Part shown: positions 7,496 to 16,400 of the stretch, in pieces
Layout: every line of letters starts with the position of its first letter
Numbering within the stretch: position 1 is the stretch's first letter
Assembly: GCA_910587505.1 (NCBI GenBank)
Contig: CAJULD010000037.1
Coordinates: forward strand, 1 to 28,245
Direction: 5' to 3'
Source: an uncultured Oscillospiraceae bacterium
Lineage (GTDB): Bacteria; Bacillota; Clostridia; Oscillospirales; Oscillospiraceae
DNA: 28,245 nucleotides
Notes under the pieces: generated by a model
What the model saw: the letters and a program-made list of their open reading frames with translations, nothing else
Told to the model about the DNA's origin: nothing
Databases searched by the model: none
Position numbers and translations under genes: made by a program

Positions 7496-7571
7496 CCCCA
7501 TACTTTTCTAAAAAAGTGGCAAAAATGACTTTGGGAACTGAAAATAATTACCCCGCAGGAACTTTCCGGAG
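7496..7571 (-). repeat. Copy A of a short imperfect intergenic repeat
   Basis: Read on the minus strand, this spacer between spoIIIAD and spoIIIAE aligns with the plus strand of 9861-9938. Both start AGTTCCTGC, continue with matching blocks including TTTTGCC, and end near AAAAGTATG. Most positions agree over about 50 ungapped bases, with small indels after that. No coding function was seen. Confidence 0.55.
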
Positions 7572-7629
7572 GTTTCGGGGCACCGTTCACCGGGCGGAAC
7601 CAAACGGTCCCCGGTTTTCGCCCAATTCG

Positions 7630-8013
7630 CTAAAACCATCCCAGCAGCAGCTCCACCACCGCCTTCAGCAGCGGCAGCGCAATGGCCAGAGAGGCCACGG
7701 CCCCGGCGGTCTCCACCGCCGATGCCAGCGTCTGGGACCCGCCGTCCTTGCAGATGTCGGCGCAGAACCGGGTGACCAGCGCCGCCGCCACCGTCCGCAG
7801 CAGGATAGCCAGATAGTCTGTCTCCACCCCGGCCCGTTCAAAAAGCGTCCTCAGCTCTTCCAGCAGCGGCGCGGCCGTCCACAGGCACCGGGCCAGTACC
7901 GCCGTCAGGACGGCGGCGGTCAACAGCAGCGCCTGTTCCGGCGTCTTCCGGCGGAGCAGAGACGCCGGAAGCACGCACACCGCGCACAGGGCCGCCAGCT
8001 TCAGCAGCTCCAT
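7630..8013 (-). CDS. spoIIIAD: Stage III sporulation protein AD
   Basis: This small polytopic membrane protein of 127 residues has about four hydrophobic segments (1-18, 27-47, 65-85, 98-127) and the typical DYLAILLRTVAAALVTRFCADICKD-like central region. SpoIIIAD and SpoIIIAC are the small integral-membrane components of the SpoIIIA complex. It starts 3 bases after the spoIIIAC stop, so it is translationally linked. The family identification rests on position, length and the conserved central helix. Confidence 0.92.
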   Translation of the reverse strand: MELLKLAALCAVCVLPASLLRRKTPEQALLLTAAVLTAVLARCLWTAAPLLEELRTLFERAGVETDYLAILLRTVAAALVTRFCADICKDGGSQTLASAVETAGAVASLAIALPLLKAVVELLLGWF

Positions 8014-8016
8014 CGT

Positions 8017-8211
8017 CTAGAACCCGAACAGGGTCTTGATGAGCTGAAACAGATCGCTGATCTCCCGCACCAGCATCATCATCACCACCACCAGTCCCGC
8101 CAGCGTGGTCATCAGCGCCTGCTCCTCCCGGCCGGAGCGGACCAGCAGCTGGTTGAGCACCGCCACCACGATGCCGATGGCCGCAATTCTAAAAATCAGA
8201 TCAATGTCCAT
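8017..8211 (-). CDS. spoIIIAC: Stage III sporulation protein AC
   Basis: The 64-residue, two-helix membrane protein (MDIDLIFRIAAIGIVV, then a second helix LAGLVVVMMMLVREI) matches SpoIIIAC in length (about 65-68 in the family) and in its FRIAAIGI and EISDLF patterns. Its ATG follows the spoIIIAB stop by 3 bases. Confidence 0.93.
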   Translation of the reverse strand: MDIDLIFRIAAIGIVVAVLNQLLVRSGREEQALMTTLAGLVVVMMMLVREISDLFQLIKTLFGF

Positions 8212-8214
8212 CGT

Positions 8215-8703
8215 TTACACCAGGACCAGAATCGCCAGACACGCGCCCGCCAGGCTCAGGGCCGCCGTAATCCGTCCCTGAGACGCCTGCCGGACGGTCT
8301 CCTCCCGCAAAAATCCGGTCAGCTCCTCTCTTGTTTCCTCCACGGCCCCTGCCAGCGCCTCTCCGCCCTCCGAAAGCAGGGGGCCCAGCGGCAAGAGCAG
8401 CTTATCCAGCGGCGGCGGCAGCTCCCGGACGCTCGCTTCCCAGCAGGCCGGGAGGGTCGCCTCCTCTTCCCGCAGCCGCTCCAGCAGCGCTCCCCACAGG
8501 AACGCCGCGCCCAGCCCCTGCGCCAGGACCTCCTCCAGCAGCTCCGGCAGCGGCGTCCGGCGCACCCGGATCTGATACCCCAGCACCGCCAGATCCTCCA
8601 GCAGGGCCCGTCCCACCCGTACCGGCAGCATGCCCTCTCTCCGGCGCAGCAGGCACCACAGCCCCGCTCCGCCCAGCAGCAGCACCGCGCCCAATATCCT
8701 CAT
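8215..8703 (-). CDS. spoIIIAB: Stage III sporulation protein AB
   Basis: The ATG at 8703 overlaps the spoIIIAA stop (ATGA), which fixes the start; the longer upstream open frame in this register is spurious. The 162-residue product starts with a membrane segment (MRILGAVLLLGGAGLWCLL). It has a soluble helical domain containing the LEDLAVLGYQIRVRRTPLPE segment, and a C-terminal membrane helix (ALSLAGACLAILVLV). This is the SpoIIIAB plan, which resembles GspF-type secretion proteins and is thought to contact the SpoIIIAA ATPase. Confidence 0.92.
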   Translation of the reverse strand: MRILGAVLLLGGAGLWCLLRRREGMLPVRVGRALLEDLAVLGYQIRVRRTPLPELLEEVLAQGLGAAFLWGALLERLREEEATLPACWEASVRELPPPLDKLLLPLGPLLSEGGEALAGAVEETREELTGFLREETVRQASQGRITAALSLAGACLAILVLV

Positions 8704-9614
8704 GGCAGACGCTCCGCCCGGCACTGCCGGGCGCTCCCCCGGCCCTCGATCCATACGGCCCGGCGGAATACGCCGCAATCCAGCAGAGCCCGTCCCACCG
8801 GCCGGCTTTTCAGTTCCTCCGGGGACGCGGCATGTGCGGTGGCCAGCAGCGCCGCCCCGCACCCGGCGGCGGCGCACACCGCCTCCACGTCCGCCGGAAG
8901 CGCCACCTCGTCCAGAGCAATGACCTGAGGCGTCATGGCCCGCAGCAGCATGGGCACCGCCAGATGCTTTGGACACCCGTCCATCACGTCCGTATGGCAG
9001 CCCACCTCCAGCTGCGGCCGTCCCCGGTGGACCGCCGCCAGCTCCCCCCGCTCGTCCACCAGCGCCACCCGGCAGGGGGCGCAGCCCTCCGTCCCCTGAC
9101 TCAGCAGCCGCACCAGGTCCCGCAGAAGCGTGGTCTTGCCGCCTCCCGGCGGAGAGAGGAGCAGCGTGCTGACCGGCCGGCCATCCTCCAGCAGCGCCGG
9201 CAGCACCGGCAGGGCCGCGCCCTCCCGCACCCGCGGGATGCGTATGACCAGAGAGGACACGTCCCGCACGCCCTCGTTGCCCTCTCCGCCCGGCAGCGCC
9301 GTGCCGCACAGGCCCACCCGGAACCCCCCCGCTGCCGTGACATAGCCCCGCCGGATGGTCTCCGCGGCGGCATAGCGGGAATACTCCGTGGCCCGGTCCA
9401 GTACCTGCTCCAGGTCGCTGCGGGTGACCGTCGTTCTGGGGATGGGCTCCTCTCCCCCCGGCAGGGTGAGAAACACCGTCCGCCCGATCCGCAGCCGGAT
9501 TTCCTCCGTCTCCGCCTTCTGATGGAGCGGCAGCGTCAGCGCGGCCGCCCGCAGCCGCCCCGGCAGCAGGGCGCACGCCTCCTCGTAGCGGGAGGCGGCG
9601 TATTCCTCCGTCAT
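8700..9614 (-). CDS. spoIIIAA: Stage III sporulation protein AA (secretion-type ATPase)
   Basis: The 304-residue product is the cytoplasmic ATPase of the SpoIIIA complex and resembles type II/IV secretion ATPases. Walker A is SPPGGGKTTLLRD (154-166), Walker B is VIALDEV, and an arginine/TAH segment (LLATAHA) follows, as in the family. The N-terminal part (1-130) contains EEIRLRIGRTV and the GFRVGLCGTA segment typical of SpoIIIAA. The ATG at 9614 is preceded by GGGAGGAGAGGG. It is the first gene of the operon and has a SigE-like promoter at 9651-9679, in line with mother-cell expression in B. subtilis. Confidence 0.95.
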   Translation of the reverse strand: MTEEYAASRYEEACALLPGRLRAAALTLPLHQKAETEEIRLRIGRTVFLTLPGGEEPIPRTTVTRSDLEQVLDRATEYSRYAAAETIRRGYVTAAGGFRVGLCGTALPGGEGNEGVRDVSSLVIRIPRVREGAALPVLPALLEDGRPVSTLLLSPPGGGKTTLLRDLVRLLSQGTEGCAPCRVALVDERGELAAVHRGRPQLEVGCHTDVMDGCPKHLAVPMLLRAMTPQVIALDEVALPADVEAVCAAAGCGAALLATAHAASPEELKSRPVGRALLDCGVFRRAVWIEGRGSARQCRAERLP

Positions 9615-9650
9615 GTCTTCCCTCTCCTCCCTGTTGGTTTTTCTGCTTTT

Positions 9651-9679
9651 ACTTTATGAGGGCATGTCCGAAGATATGA
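9651..9679 (-). promoter_or_regulatory. SigE-type promoter for spoIIIA operon
   Basis: On the minus strand TCATATC (9679-9673) and CATAAAGT (9658-9651) are 14 bases apart. This compares with the B. subtilis SigE pattern of a -35 like KMATATT, a 14-base spacer and a -10 like CATACAHT, matching six of seven and six of eight. It lies 37 bases before the spoIIIAA ATG. SigE control of spoIIIA is established in B. subtilis. Confidence 0.6.
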
Positions 9680-9789
9680 CCGGAGATTTTCTGGCCCTGC
9701 TGCCGCCGGGCTTACGGCCCAATCCCCTGGACCCCGGAGTTAGAAGCTGTATCAACAGGCGACGTGCGCAGATTGACGGGAAGACAGAA

Positions 9790-9826
9790 AGGCCCCCTGT
9801 CCGACCAGTGGCCGGACAGGGGGCCT
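9790..9826 (-). terminator. Intrinsic terminator of the 1129-residue SLH gene
   Basis: AGGCCCCCTGTCCG (9790-9803) pairs exactly with 9813-9826 around a 9-base loop. On the minus strand it lies downstream of the SLH stop and is followed by TTCTGTCTTCCC; the T-run is modest. It separates the surface-protein operon from the spoIIIA promoter. Confidence 0.7.
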
Positions 9827-9860
9827 CAACGCCTTTTTCTGCAAATTCCAGGGGGTCAGA

Positions 9861-9938
9861 GAGTTCCTGCAAGGCAATCATGTTTCATTCCCGAAGTTCC
9901 TTTTGCCGCCTTTTCTTTCAGGAAAAAGTATGTTCCAT
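9861..9938 (+). repeat. Copy B of a short imperfect intergenic repeat
   Basis: This copy aligns with the minus strand of 7496-7571. It contains GAGTTCCTGC, CGAAGTTCCTTTTGCC and AGGAAAAAGTATG. It lies just after the SLH gene stop, before the terminator in transcriptional order. Copies A and B are in opposite orientation. Confidence 0.55.
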
Positions 9939-9954
9939 ATCTCACGCCGCATTC

Positions 9955-12900
9955 TCACCGCGTCATGGCCCGGTGCAGAAGCAGGGCCATCTCGGCGCGG
10001 GTGAGATTGGACCGGGGGGCAATTTTGCCGTCACGGGTGGGCAGCAGCCCCTGCTGGAGCAGTCCGCCCACCGCGCCGCGGGCGTAGCCGGCCACCTGAG
10101 ACCGGTCGCCATAGGCCGCCAGGGCCGCGGCGTTGCCGTCGGGGGCGCTGATGCCTGCCTGACGCAGGGCCCGCTGGACCATCAGCGCGGCGTCCTGCCG
10201 GGAGATGGTGGAGGAGGGCTGGAACCGGCCGCCGCCCACGCCGTTGACGATCCCCAGGGCGTACATCTCATTGACCGCCTGGGCGTAATAGGCATCTGCG
10301 GGCACGTCGTAGAAGCGCCCGGAGGAGCCGCCCACGTCAAACTGGAACGCGCGGGACAGCATCAGGCAGAAGTCCCCCCGGCGGATGGACGCGCCGGGCT
10401 CGTAGGTCCGCTCCCCGGTGCCGTTGACCACGCCCAGGCTGGACAGGAAGTCCACCGCCGCCCTGGTCCGGGACGAATAGCCGGCGAGATCGTCGAAGGA
10501 CGCGGAGGCATCCGGCTCCGTCACCGTAATCAGGATGGTACCGGTATAGGTACTGTTGTCCTGATTGGTTCCGGTATAGGGGAGCTCCACCGTGCCGAAC
10601 CAGTCCGCCCGGGGAATGAAGGTCAGGTTGGACACCGACGGGTCACCGGCAAGGCTGTACTGAGTGGTGGTGTTGCCCTGCCAGCTGTACTGGGTGGGGC
10701 TGACGTACTGGTAGTAGAGCCTGCCCTGCTCCTCGGAGGGCAGGCCGGTGAAGCGCAGGGACACCGGCACGCCCCCGGCGGCGTTTTGGATGTCATAGGC
10801 GCTGATATGGACCGGTATGCCGTTGGTCTCATACCGGACCAGCCCGCCCAGCGCCGCAGCGGACTGCACCGTAATTTCCACCGTGCCCTGGAAACCCCGT
10901 CCGTCGATGGCGCTGCCGGTAAAGGGCACCTGGACCGCGCCGGAGAAGCCCCTGGCAGGGACGAAGGTCACCTTGTCCACCGACACCTCTCCGGAGCGGT
11001 ACAGGTTGGTGGCGGCATTCAGGGCGGTGGGATTGGAGGAGGTACGGTAGTCGTAGTAGAGAATTCCCTGTCCGGAGGAGGGCAGCTGGAAGCGGACATA
11101 ACTGAGGGCCGCGTTGGTAGCCTGACGGCAGGCATCGTCAAAGTCCTTCCCGGAGAAGCTCACCCCGGCAGGGCCGCTGCTGTAGCGCACCGTCACGGCG
11201 TTGCCGCTGCCCGCGCCGTCGCCGCTGCTGATATACAGAAGGCCCGTGAAGGTCTCGCCGGACACGGCGCAGCCGGTGAAGGGGATCTCCACCCCGCCCC
11301 GGAAGTTCTCCGTGGCCCAGAAGGAGAGGTTGGAAATATAGGGCGTAGAGCTGTTGAAATACCTGCTGGCGGTGGTGACCCGCCTGCCCATGCCGCCGGA
11401 GCTGGTGCGGCCATGGTAGAGGGTTCCCATGTTAAAGTCCGGCAGGGACTGGAAGCTGATATAGTGCAGCTTCTGACCTGTCAGGGACTGGCACAGGCCG
11501 GTAAAGTCCGACAGCGCCAGATTCACCGACTGGCCCGGCGCGCAGACACAGGTAATATCCCCGCCGCCGCTGTAGACGGACTGGATATGGACCTCCACCG
11601 TACCGGCAAACTCCTCTCCGGCCCGGTCCGTGCCGGTAAAGGGAATGCGGACCACGCCGTTGAAGCCCTCCGCCGCCACAAAGGTCAACCGGTCCAGCAT
11701 GGCCGCGGGGACCGCGTTCCCGGCGGTCACCTCCATGCCCCGGTCGCCGTTCCAGCCGGTGTAGAGCTTTCCCTGGCTGGCCGGAGGCGGGGTGAAGGAG
11801 ACGGACCCGGCCAGACGGCCGGTGGCGTTTTCGCAGAAATCGTCAAAATCCCGCTGGGAGAAGGAGACGAATCCCTCGCCGTTGTCGTTGTAGGTGATGG
11901 CCGCGTCCAGCCCCTGCTTCACCTGGATCATCAGCTGGCCGGTGTACTTGCTGCCGGAGACGCTGTACCCGGCGAAGCCGACGGTCACCGTACCCACGAA
12001 GCCCTGGGCGGGAACAAAGGTGATCTTCTCCAGCGCGCTCTGCTTATAGCGCTCGCTGGCGGAGACCCTGGAGCCGTAGTCCCACTCGCTCTTGTAATCC
12101 GTATAGAGCGTGCCCTGGGCGGCGGGCGGGAGGGTGAAGACGACATAGCTCAGAGGGGAACCGGTCTGCTCCTGGCAGGACTTTGCAAACAGGCTGCCTG
12201 TCAGCTTCAGGGGCGTATCCCGCCGGGTGGAGACCGTCAGGTCCGTCTTCTCCTGGGTCAGGGTGACCTCGATCTTTCCTTTGAAGGTCCGGGTGCTGCC
12301 GCTGCCGTCGGTCCCCTGGCCGGTGAAGGTGATATAGGCCTTTTCCCCGGCGTAGCTGGCGTTGGGAACGAAGGTGATATCCCGGAGATAGGGCCCCCGG
12401 GCCGCCGTGCGGGCATAGTAGGTCACGGAACCCCCCGCGCCCGCGCCGGGGTTCTCCGGGGAGGAGTAGCCCACGTACAGGGTACCCTGAGCGGTGGGAA
12501 CGTTCAGCCCCACGACGGAGGCCAGGGTCTGTCCGGTGACCTCCCTGTACTTCGCGGCAATCAGGTCTTCCAGCACGGAGAATTTCAGGGGATTCGACAC
12601 GCTGCATCCCTCCGTCCAGGGGATGACCTGCTCGCTGGAGGTGACGGTCACCGGGAATTCCGCCTTGTAATCGTACCCGGCGGAGGATACCTGAAGAACC
12701 ACCGTGGCGTCGCCGGCCTGACGGCCCTCGATGGTGATGGTCCCGTTGTTGACCAGGGTCCGGACGTTGGACTTGTTGTTGACGATGGAGGTAGTAATCT
12801 GGGCGTGCTGGGAGGCCGCGTTGCCGAAGAGGAAGAAGTCGGTGTCCAGCTTGACCTCCACCGACTGGTTCTCCGCCACCGTGATGCCCGCGGCGAGCTG

Positions 12901-13344
12901 CTTGCTGAGCTGAATGCCGCTGACCACGGTGTAGATGGTACACTGCTTCTGGGCCGCGCCGCTGCCCGCCGTCACGGTGACGGTGGCCTTGCCGGGGGCC
13001 CTGCCGTAGACCGTGCCGGAGTGGCCATTGTCTATTTCAGATACGCTGGTGACTTCGGGATTGCTGGAGGCCCAGGTGACGTGAAGCTCCTGTACCACGG
13101 GGTCGTTGCTGGGCTCCAGGGAGGCCCTGATCTGCACGCCGCCCAGCGCCTCCGAGGCGTTGGGCTCCAGCTCCAGGTCGAAGGTGGTCTGGTCCGGCTG
13201 CACACTGCTCCAGGCGTCGCTGCTCAGCTTGAGGGCCTGAAGCACGCCGGGCTGCTCAGTCGCCAGGGCTCCGGGCGCCAGCGGGAGGACCATGGCAAAG
13301 GCCAGCAGCAGCGATAAAAGCTTCCGTTTCGTGGAGATGTTCAT
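9955..13344 (-). CDS. SLH-anchored surface protein with six ~115-residue repeats
   Basis: This exported 1129-residue protein has a signal peptide (MNISTKRKLLSLLLAFAMVL... cut near ALA, residue 28). It carries a Big_2-like Ig domain at about 85-142 (WASSNPEVTSVSE, GRAPGKATVTV). Six divergent repeats follow at about 254-363, 380-475, 492-588, 607-706, 728-826 and 844-942, each with the pattern QG-x-LY, then TF-(V/I)-P, then F-x-G, then a closing strand. Three SLH motifs end the protein (949-1129) with ITR/STISRQD/NLTRAE-like signatures, which in other Firmicutes bind pyruvylated cell-wall polymer. The ATG at 13344 follows AAGGAGCG. It lies 77 bases after the giant SLH gene, probably in the same operon. 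The repeat domain loosely recalls cadherin-like tandem modules, but I cannot assign it; the biological role is unknown. Confidence 0.9.
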   Translation of the reverse strand: MNISTKRKLLSLLLAFAMVLPLAPGALATEQPGVLQALKLSSDAWSSVQPDQTTFDLELEPNASEALGGVQIRASLEPSNDPVVQELHVTWASSNPEVTSVSEIDNGHSGTVYGRAPGKATVTVTAGSGAAQKQCTIYTVVSGIQLSKQLAAGITVAENQSVEVKLDTDFFLFGNAASQHAQITTSIVNNKSNVRTLVNNGTITIEGRQAGDATVVLQVSSAGYDYKAEFPVTVTSSEQVIPWTEGCSVSNPLKFSVLEDLIAAKYREVTGQTLASVVGLNVPTAQGTLYVGYSSPENPGAGAGGSVTYYARTAARGPYLRDITFVPNASYAGEKAYITFTGQGTDGSGSTRTFKGKIEVTLTQEKTDLTVSTRRDTPLKLTGSLFAKSCQEQTGSPLSYVVFTLPPAAQGTLYTDYKSEWDYGSRVSASERYKQSALEKITFVPAQGFVGTVTVGFAGYSVSGSKYTGQLMIQVKQGLDAAITYNDNGEGFVSFSQRDFDDFCENATGRLAGSVSFTPPPASQGKLYTGWNGDRGMEVTAGNAVPAAMLDRLTFVAAEGFNGVVRIPFTGTDRAGEEFAGTVEVHIQSVYSGGGDITCVCAPGQSVNLALSDFTGLCQSLTGQKLHYISFQSLPDFNMGTLYHGRTSSGGMGRRVTTASRYFNSSTPYISNLSFWATENFRGGVEIPFTGCAVSGETFTGLLYISSGDGAGSGNAVTVRYSSGPAGVSFSGKDFDDACRQATNAALSYVRFQLPSSGQGILYYDYRTSSNPTALNAATNLYRSGEVSVDKVTFVPARGFSGAVQVPFTGSAIDGRGFQGTVEITVQSAAALGGLVRYETNGIPVHISAYDIQNAAGGVPVSLRFTGLPSEEQGRLYYQYVSPTQYSWQGNTTTQYSLAGDPSVSNLTFIPRADWFGTVELPYTGTNQDNSTYTGTILITVTEPDASASFDDLAGYSSRTRAAVDFLSSLGVVNGTGERTYEPGASIRRGDFCLMLSRAFQFDVGGSSGRFYDVPADAYYAQAVNEMYALGIVNGVGGGRFQPSSTISRQDAALMVQRALRQAGISAPDGNAAALAAYGDRSQVAGYARGAVGGLLQQGLLPTRDGKIAPRSNLTRAEMALLLHRAMTR
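10519..12585 (-). repeat. Region coding six tandem protein repeats
   Basis: This covers residues 254-942 of the SLH protein. The repeat starts are spaced 112-126 residues apart. Shared landmarks are a D/E-x-x-x-x-x-x-T-G head, (Q/M)G-x-LY, (I/V/L)TF-(V/I)(P/A), and (F/Y)-TG before a G-x-F/Y-x-G turn. The units have diverged strongly, so this is an old protein-level repeat rather than recent DNA duplication. Confidence 0.75.
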
Positions 13345-13382
13345 GAAAACGCTCCTTTTTCTTCATTTACCGGACAGGCGGA

Positions 13383-13410
13383 ACGGGAGCGGGCGCAGGC
13401 CCGCTCCCGT
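13383..13410 (-). other. 12-bp GC hairpin between the two SLH genes
   Basis: ACGGGAGCGGGC (13383-13394) pairs exactly with 13399-13410 around GCAG. No T-run follows on the minus strand, so it is more likely an attenuating, processing or mRNA-protecting structure than a full terminator. Confidence 0.55.
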
Positions 13411-13421
13411 GGGGATGATGG

Positions 13422-16400
13422 TTATTTCCTGCGGGCGAAAACGCCGGTTGAAACGTCGCTGCCCTTCAGGTGAATCGTGATTTTCTGCTCGGCCTTCCCG
13501 ACGCGAACCGTAACCGTCACCTGGTCGGTTCCCGTATGGTAGAACTCCAGCTGCACCTCGGCAGTCTTGCCGTCACTGAAGAACGTCGGCTTCCCGGTTC
13601 CGTACAGTTTGACCGAGCTGGTATCGCTGGACACCACCGACACCTCCGCGTTGGCCATGGACAGCGGCGAGGAGAACTTCAACTTCGCGCTGTGGCTCTT
13701 GCCGTCGGTACGCGTCCAGGTGTAGCTGCCGTCGCTGCCCTTCTTCAGAGTATGACCGCTGGTGCCGTTGGCCACAAGATCGGTGATGGTGACGCCGGCC
13801 TCCACGGTGACCGCGACCGTCCGGGTGAGGGTTTTGCCGTTGAAGGTCAGCGTGGCGGTGATAAGGGCCTCGCCTGCGCTTTGACCGGTGATGGTCACCT
13901 CCCGGTTGGTGTTGGTGACGGTGGCCACGTCCGGGTTGCTGGAGCTCCAGCTCACCTGATTGGCTACGTTGGAGCTGGCGGTCACTTTGGCGCTCATGCC
14001 TTTGGTACTGTTCAGCTTCAGGCTGGTCGCGGAGAGGGACAGCGTGGGCGAGACATTGACCTTTTGCGGATCGTTGCTGCGGGTGGTGGGGTTGCTCACA
14101 TTGACCTTAAGCACCTGCGACCCGGTCAGCTTTACTGTGCTGTCGCTTACCGATACCACGTTGACCGTTATGTTTGCCTGGCCGCTATATCCAGCCTTCG
14201 GATTTCCTGTTTTCGCTACAGTCAGAGTGCTGTTATCATTGACAGTACAGCTGACATATGTGGCTGCACTCCCCGTCACTGCTGTAACAACCTTTGCGGT
14301 TGTAGAGAGCGTGGGGGGAGGAACCTCGGCGACTCCCTCAGGCGAGGTATCGGTTACCTGGATGGCAAATATCGCGTTGGGCGTTGGATCCGTGTCACTG
14401 ATGGTCAGGGTCAGACCACCGGTTGCATCCCAGCTTGCGCCGGAGGTGCTGTTTGTTGGGGCCGTGAAAGCCTTCAGCTCTCCGGTAACCGTCACCGTGA
14501 TCGTCTTCACAGCGCTGACGGGGCTGCCGGCCTTCAGTCCGCTCGCCACTACCTTGATCCAGGCCGTTCCGGGACGGATGCCCGTAATCTCCATCGACGA
14601 ACCCTTTTTATCAGCAGGCAGATGAATCACATCACTTGTAATCGCGTTCTGACCGGAGCTGTCCACCGTCGTCCAGGTGTACGTCAGGTCGTCTATGTCG
14701 CCGCCTGACGTCTGAGCTGCGGTAAGAGTGGTTTTGTGATTGCCTGTCGGGGGTTTTATTCTGCTGTCCAGAGCGAGGGTAGGCGCTTTGCCGGTTCCGC
14801 CATTGATTCCGTTTCCGGAAACCGAGAAGCTGAGTCCTGAGCTGCTGCTTTCGCTCAGCGGGAAGACGCCGATAGGATCGTTCTTTCCCGACCATCTGAC
14901 AACCAGGCTCGTTTTCCCTTTGTATTCTTCAATGGTAGCATTCAGGCTGTCCAGAGCCGGCAGGCGGTTGTAGTTGACAAAATAACGGTCCAGGAACTCG
15001 ATAATAACGCCGTCGCCGACCCCCTTGAAAATGAACTGCACATTCTGCGTCGTTACATTTCCGGCCGTAAACTTCCCGCCGCCAATCGGATCATCCGCAT
15101 ATTCTCCGCTGCCGCCAATGAAGATGTTTTCAGGGGTCATGTTCACCCGCTTCCCGCCGTCCAGCAGGTAGGTGGGCTTGTCGAAGTGAACGGTGAACCG
15201 TCCGCTGTAGGTTTCGTCGCCCTCGTTATATTCCAGATATCCGGTCGGCGCCTTGTCCGCCACAGGACCTTCCAGAGCGCCCTTCATGAATTCCGTCATA
15301 CGGAAGGACGCGTTGGGCGCTTTCGCGTCCGCGGTGGTTCCGTCTCCGTATGTCTTCCGGTTGATTGCCCACGAGAGGAACACATACGGGGTGTTGTCAA
15401 TCAGGGGCCGGTCAAACTTCGCCGGGTTATCGCCAACGGTAGCGAAGCCCTTACCGGACCAGCTGGCCGCAGCCGTGGCGGAATCCAGATGCTCCGGCTC
15501 ATCCAGAGCCGGGTTGGAAATCAACTTGATCAGCTGCTTTTTGCTGTTATCGTTGGCGTACATGTCGAACACAGAGTAACCCGGTTCAAATTCGTAGGCC
15601 TCATAATTCTCGCCCACGGTGGGGTACCAGAATTCATCGGACCTGAAATTCGGGTCTCCCGCCTTTGCATCCGAGAAGCTGTAGGAATTTGTCAGCGCCT
15701 GCATGACCGTATAGTTCTGATACGCGGTGGGCAGCTTGTTTGTCCCCGTCTGGGTGACGACGCCGTCATTTATCTCAAATTTGCTGCCGTGATGATCCGT
15801 ATACCTGATAAACGGCTGCGTGAGAATGGAGATCATCTCCGCATCGTTCGCGTCGTAAGCGGAAAACACGCGCCATTCCAGCCGCGAATTCATATCCAGC
15901 ACCACGTTCATACCGCCGGTATTGCCGTCCGGATAGAGGCTGATCTGGGGCTTTTGCAGCTCCGGCACCGTGAATTGATAGATGTAAACGTGGGTACGGA
16001 TCTTGTAGTCCTTGGGCGCGGTAACGACGAAATAGGCAAAGTAGGTCTTCAGAGGCTCCACGTCCTCAATGACCAGCAGCCCCTGAGAATCCTTGTCGGC
16101 ATCCTTGTTGTACTCGTAGGGCTTCCCGTAGAGCATCGAGCCGCTGCTTCCGAATTCCTGGGAGATGATGACCTCTTCGCTCGGCCAGGTGATCTGGTTT
16201 TTTCCCTCCGGCTCATCGACGATGCCGTCGCCGCCGATCATCCAGTCCGGCATAGGCCGCGACACGGTGGTGCCGCCCTTTGTCGGGGGCCGGTGATTGT
16301 TGGCCAGGATATACATCTGTTTCCCGTCCGTGTTCGGAACCAGCGTGATGTCTGTATCCGGAGTAAGCGTATAATCTCCGTTGGCGTCTCTCTGATAGTC

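Larger units (their letters stand above)
9615..9954. other. Intergenic stretch upstream of spoIIIAA
   Basis: About 340 bases lie between the start of spoIIIAA and the stop of the upstream SLH gene. They hold the SigE-like promoter (9651-9679), an intrinsic-terminator hairpin (9790-9826) and repeat copy B (9861-9938). I see no gene here; the small minus-strand open frame across it runs through the hairpin. Confidence 0.7.

Noticed and set aside
8704..9576. Upstream extension of the spoIIIAB frame to give a 453-residue protein
   Set aside because: The extension overlaps spoIIIAA in another frame and is Gly/Ala-rich; the ATG at 8703 overlapping the spoIIIAA stop is the normal start.
7258..9659. 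Long plus-strand open frames across spoIIIAA-AE
   Set aside because: Pro/Arg/Ala or Gln-rich products antisense to recognised spoIIIA genes.
9613..13317. 1234-codon plus-strand open frame opposite the repeat-bearing SLH gene
   Set aside because: It lies wholly antisense to a gene with signal peptide, repeats and SLH motifs; its product is Gly/His/Arg-rich low-complexity sequence without any family signature, as expected from a GC-biased complement.
13383..13410. Hairpin called as a full intrinsic terminator
   Set aside because: No T-run follows on either strand, and the downstream SLH gene has no obvious promoter of its own.
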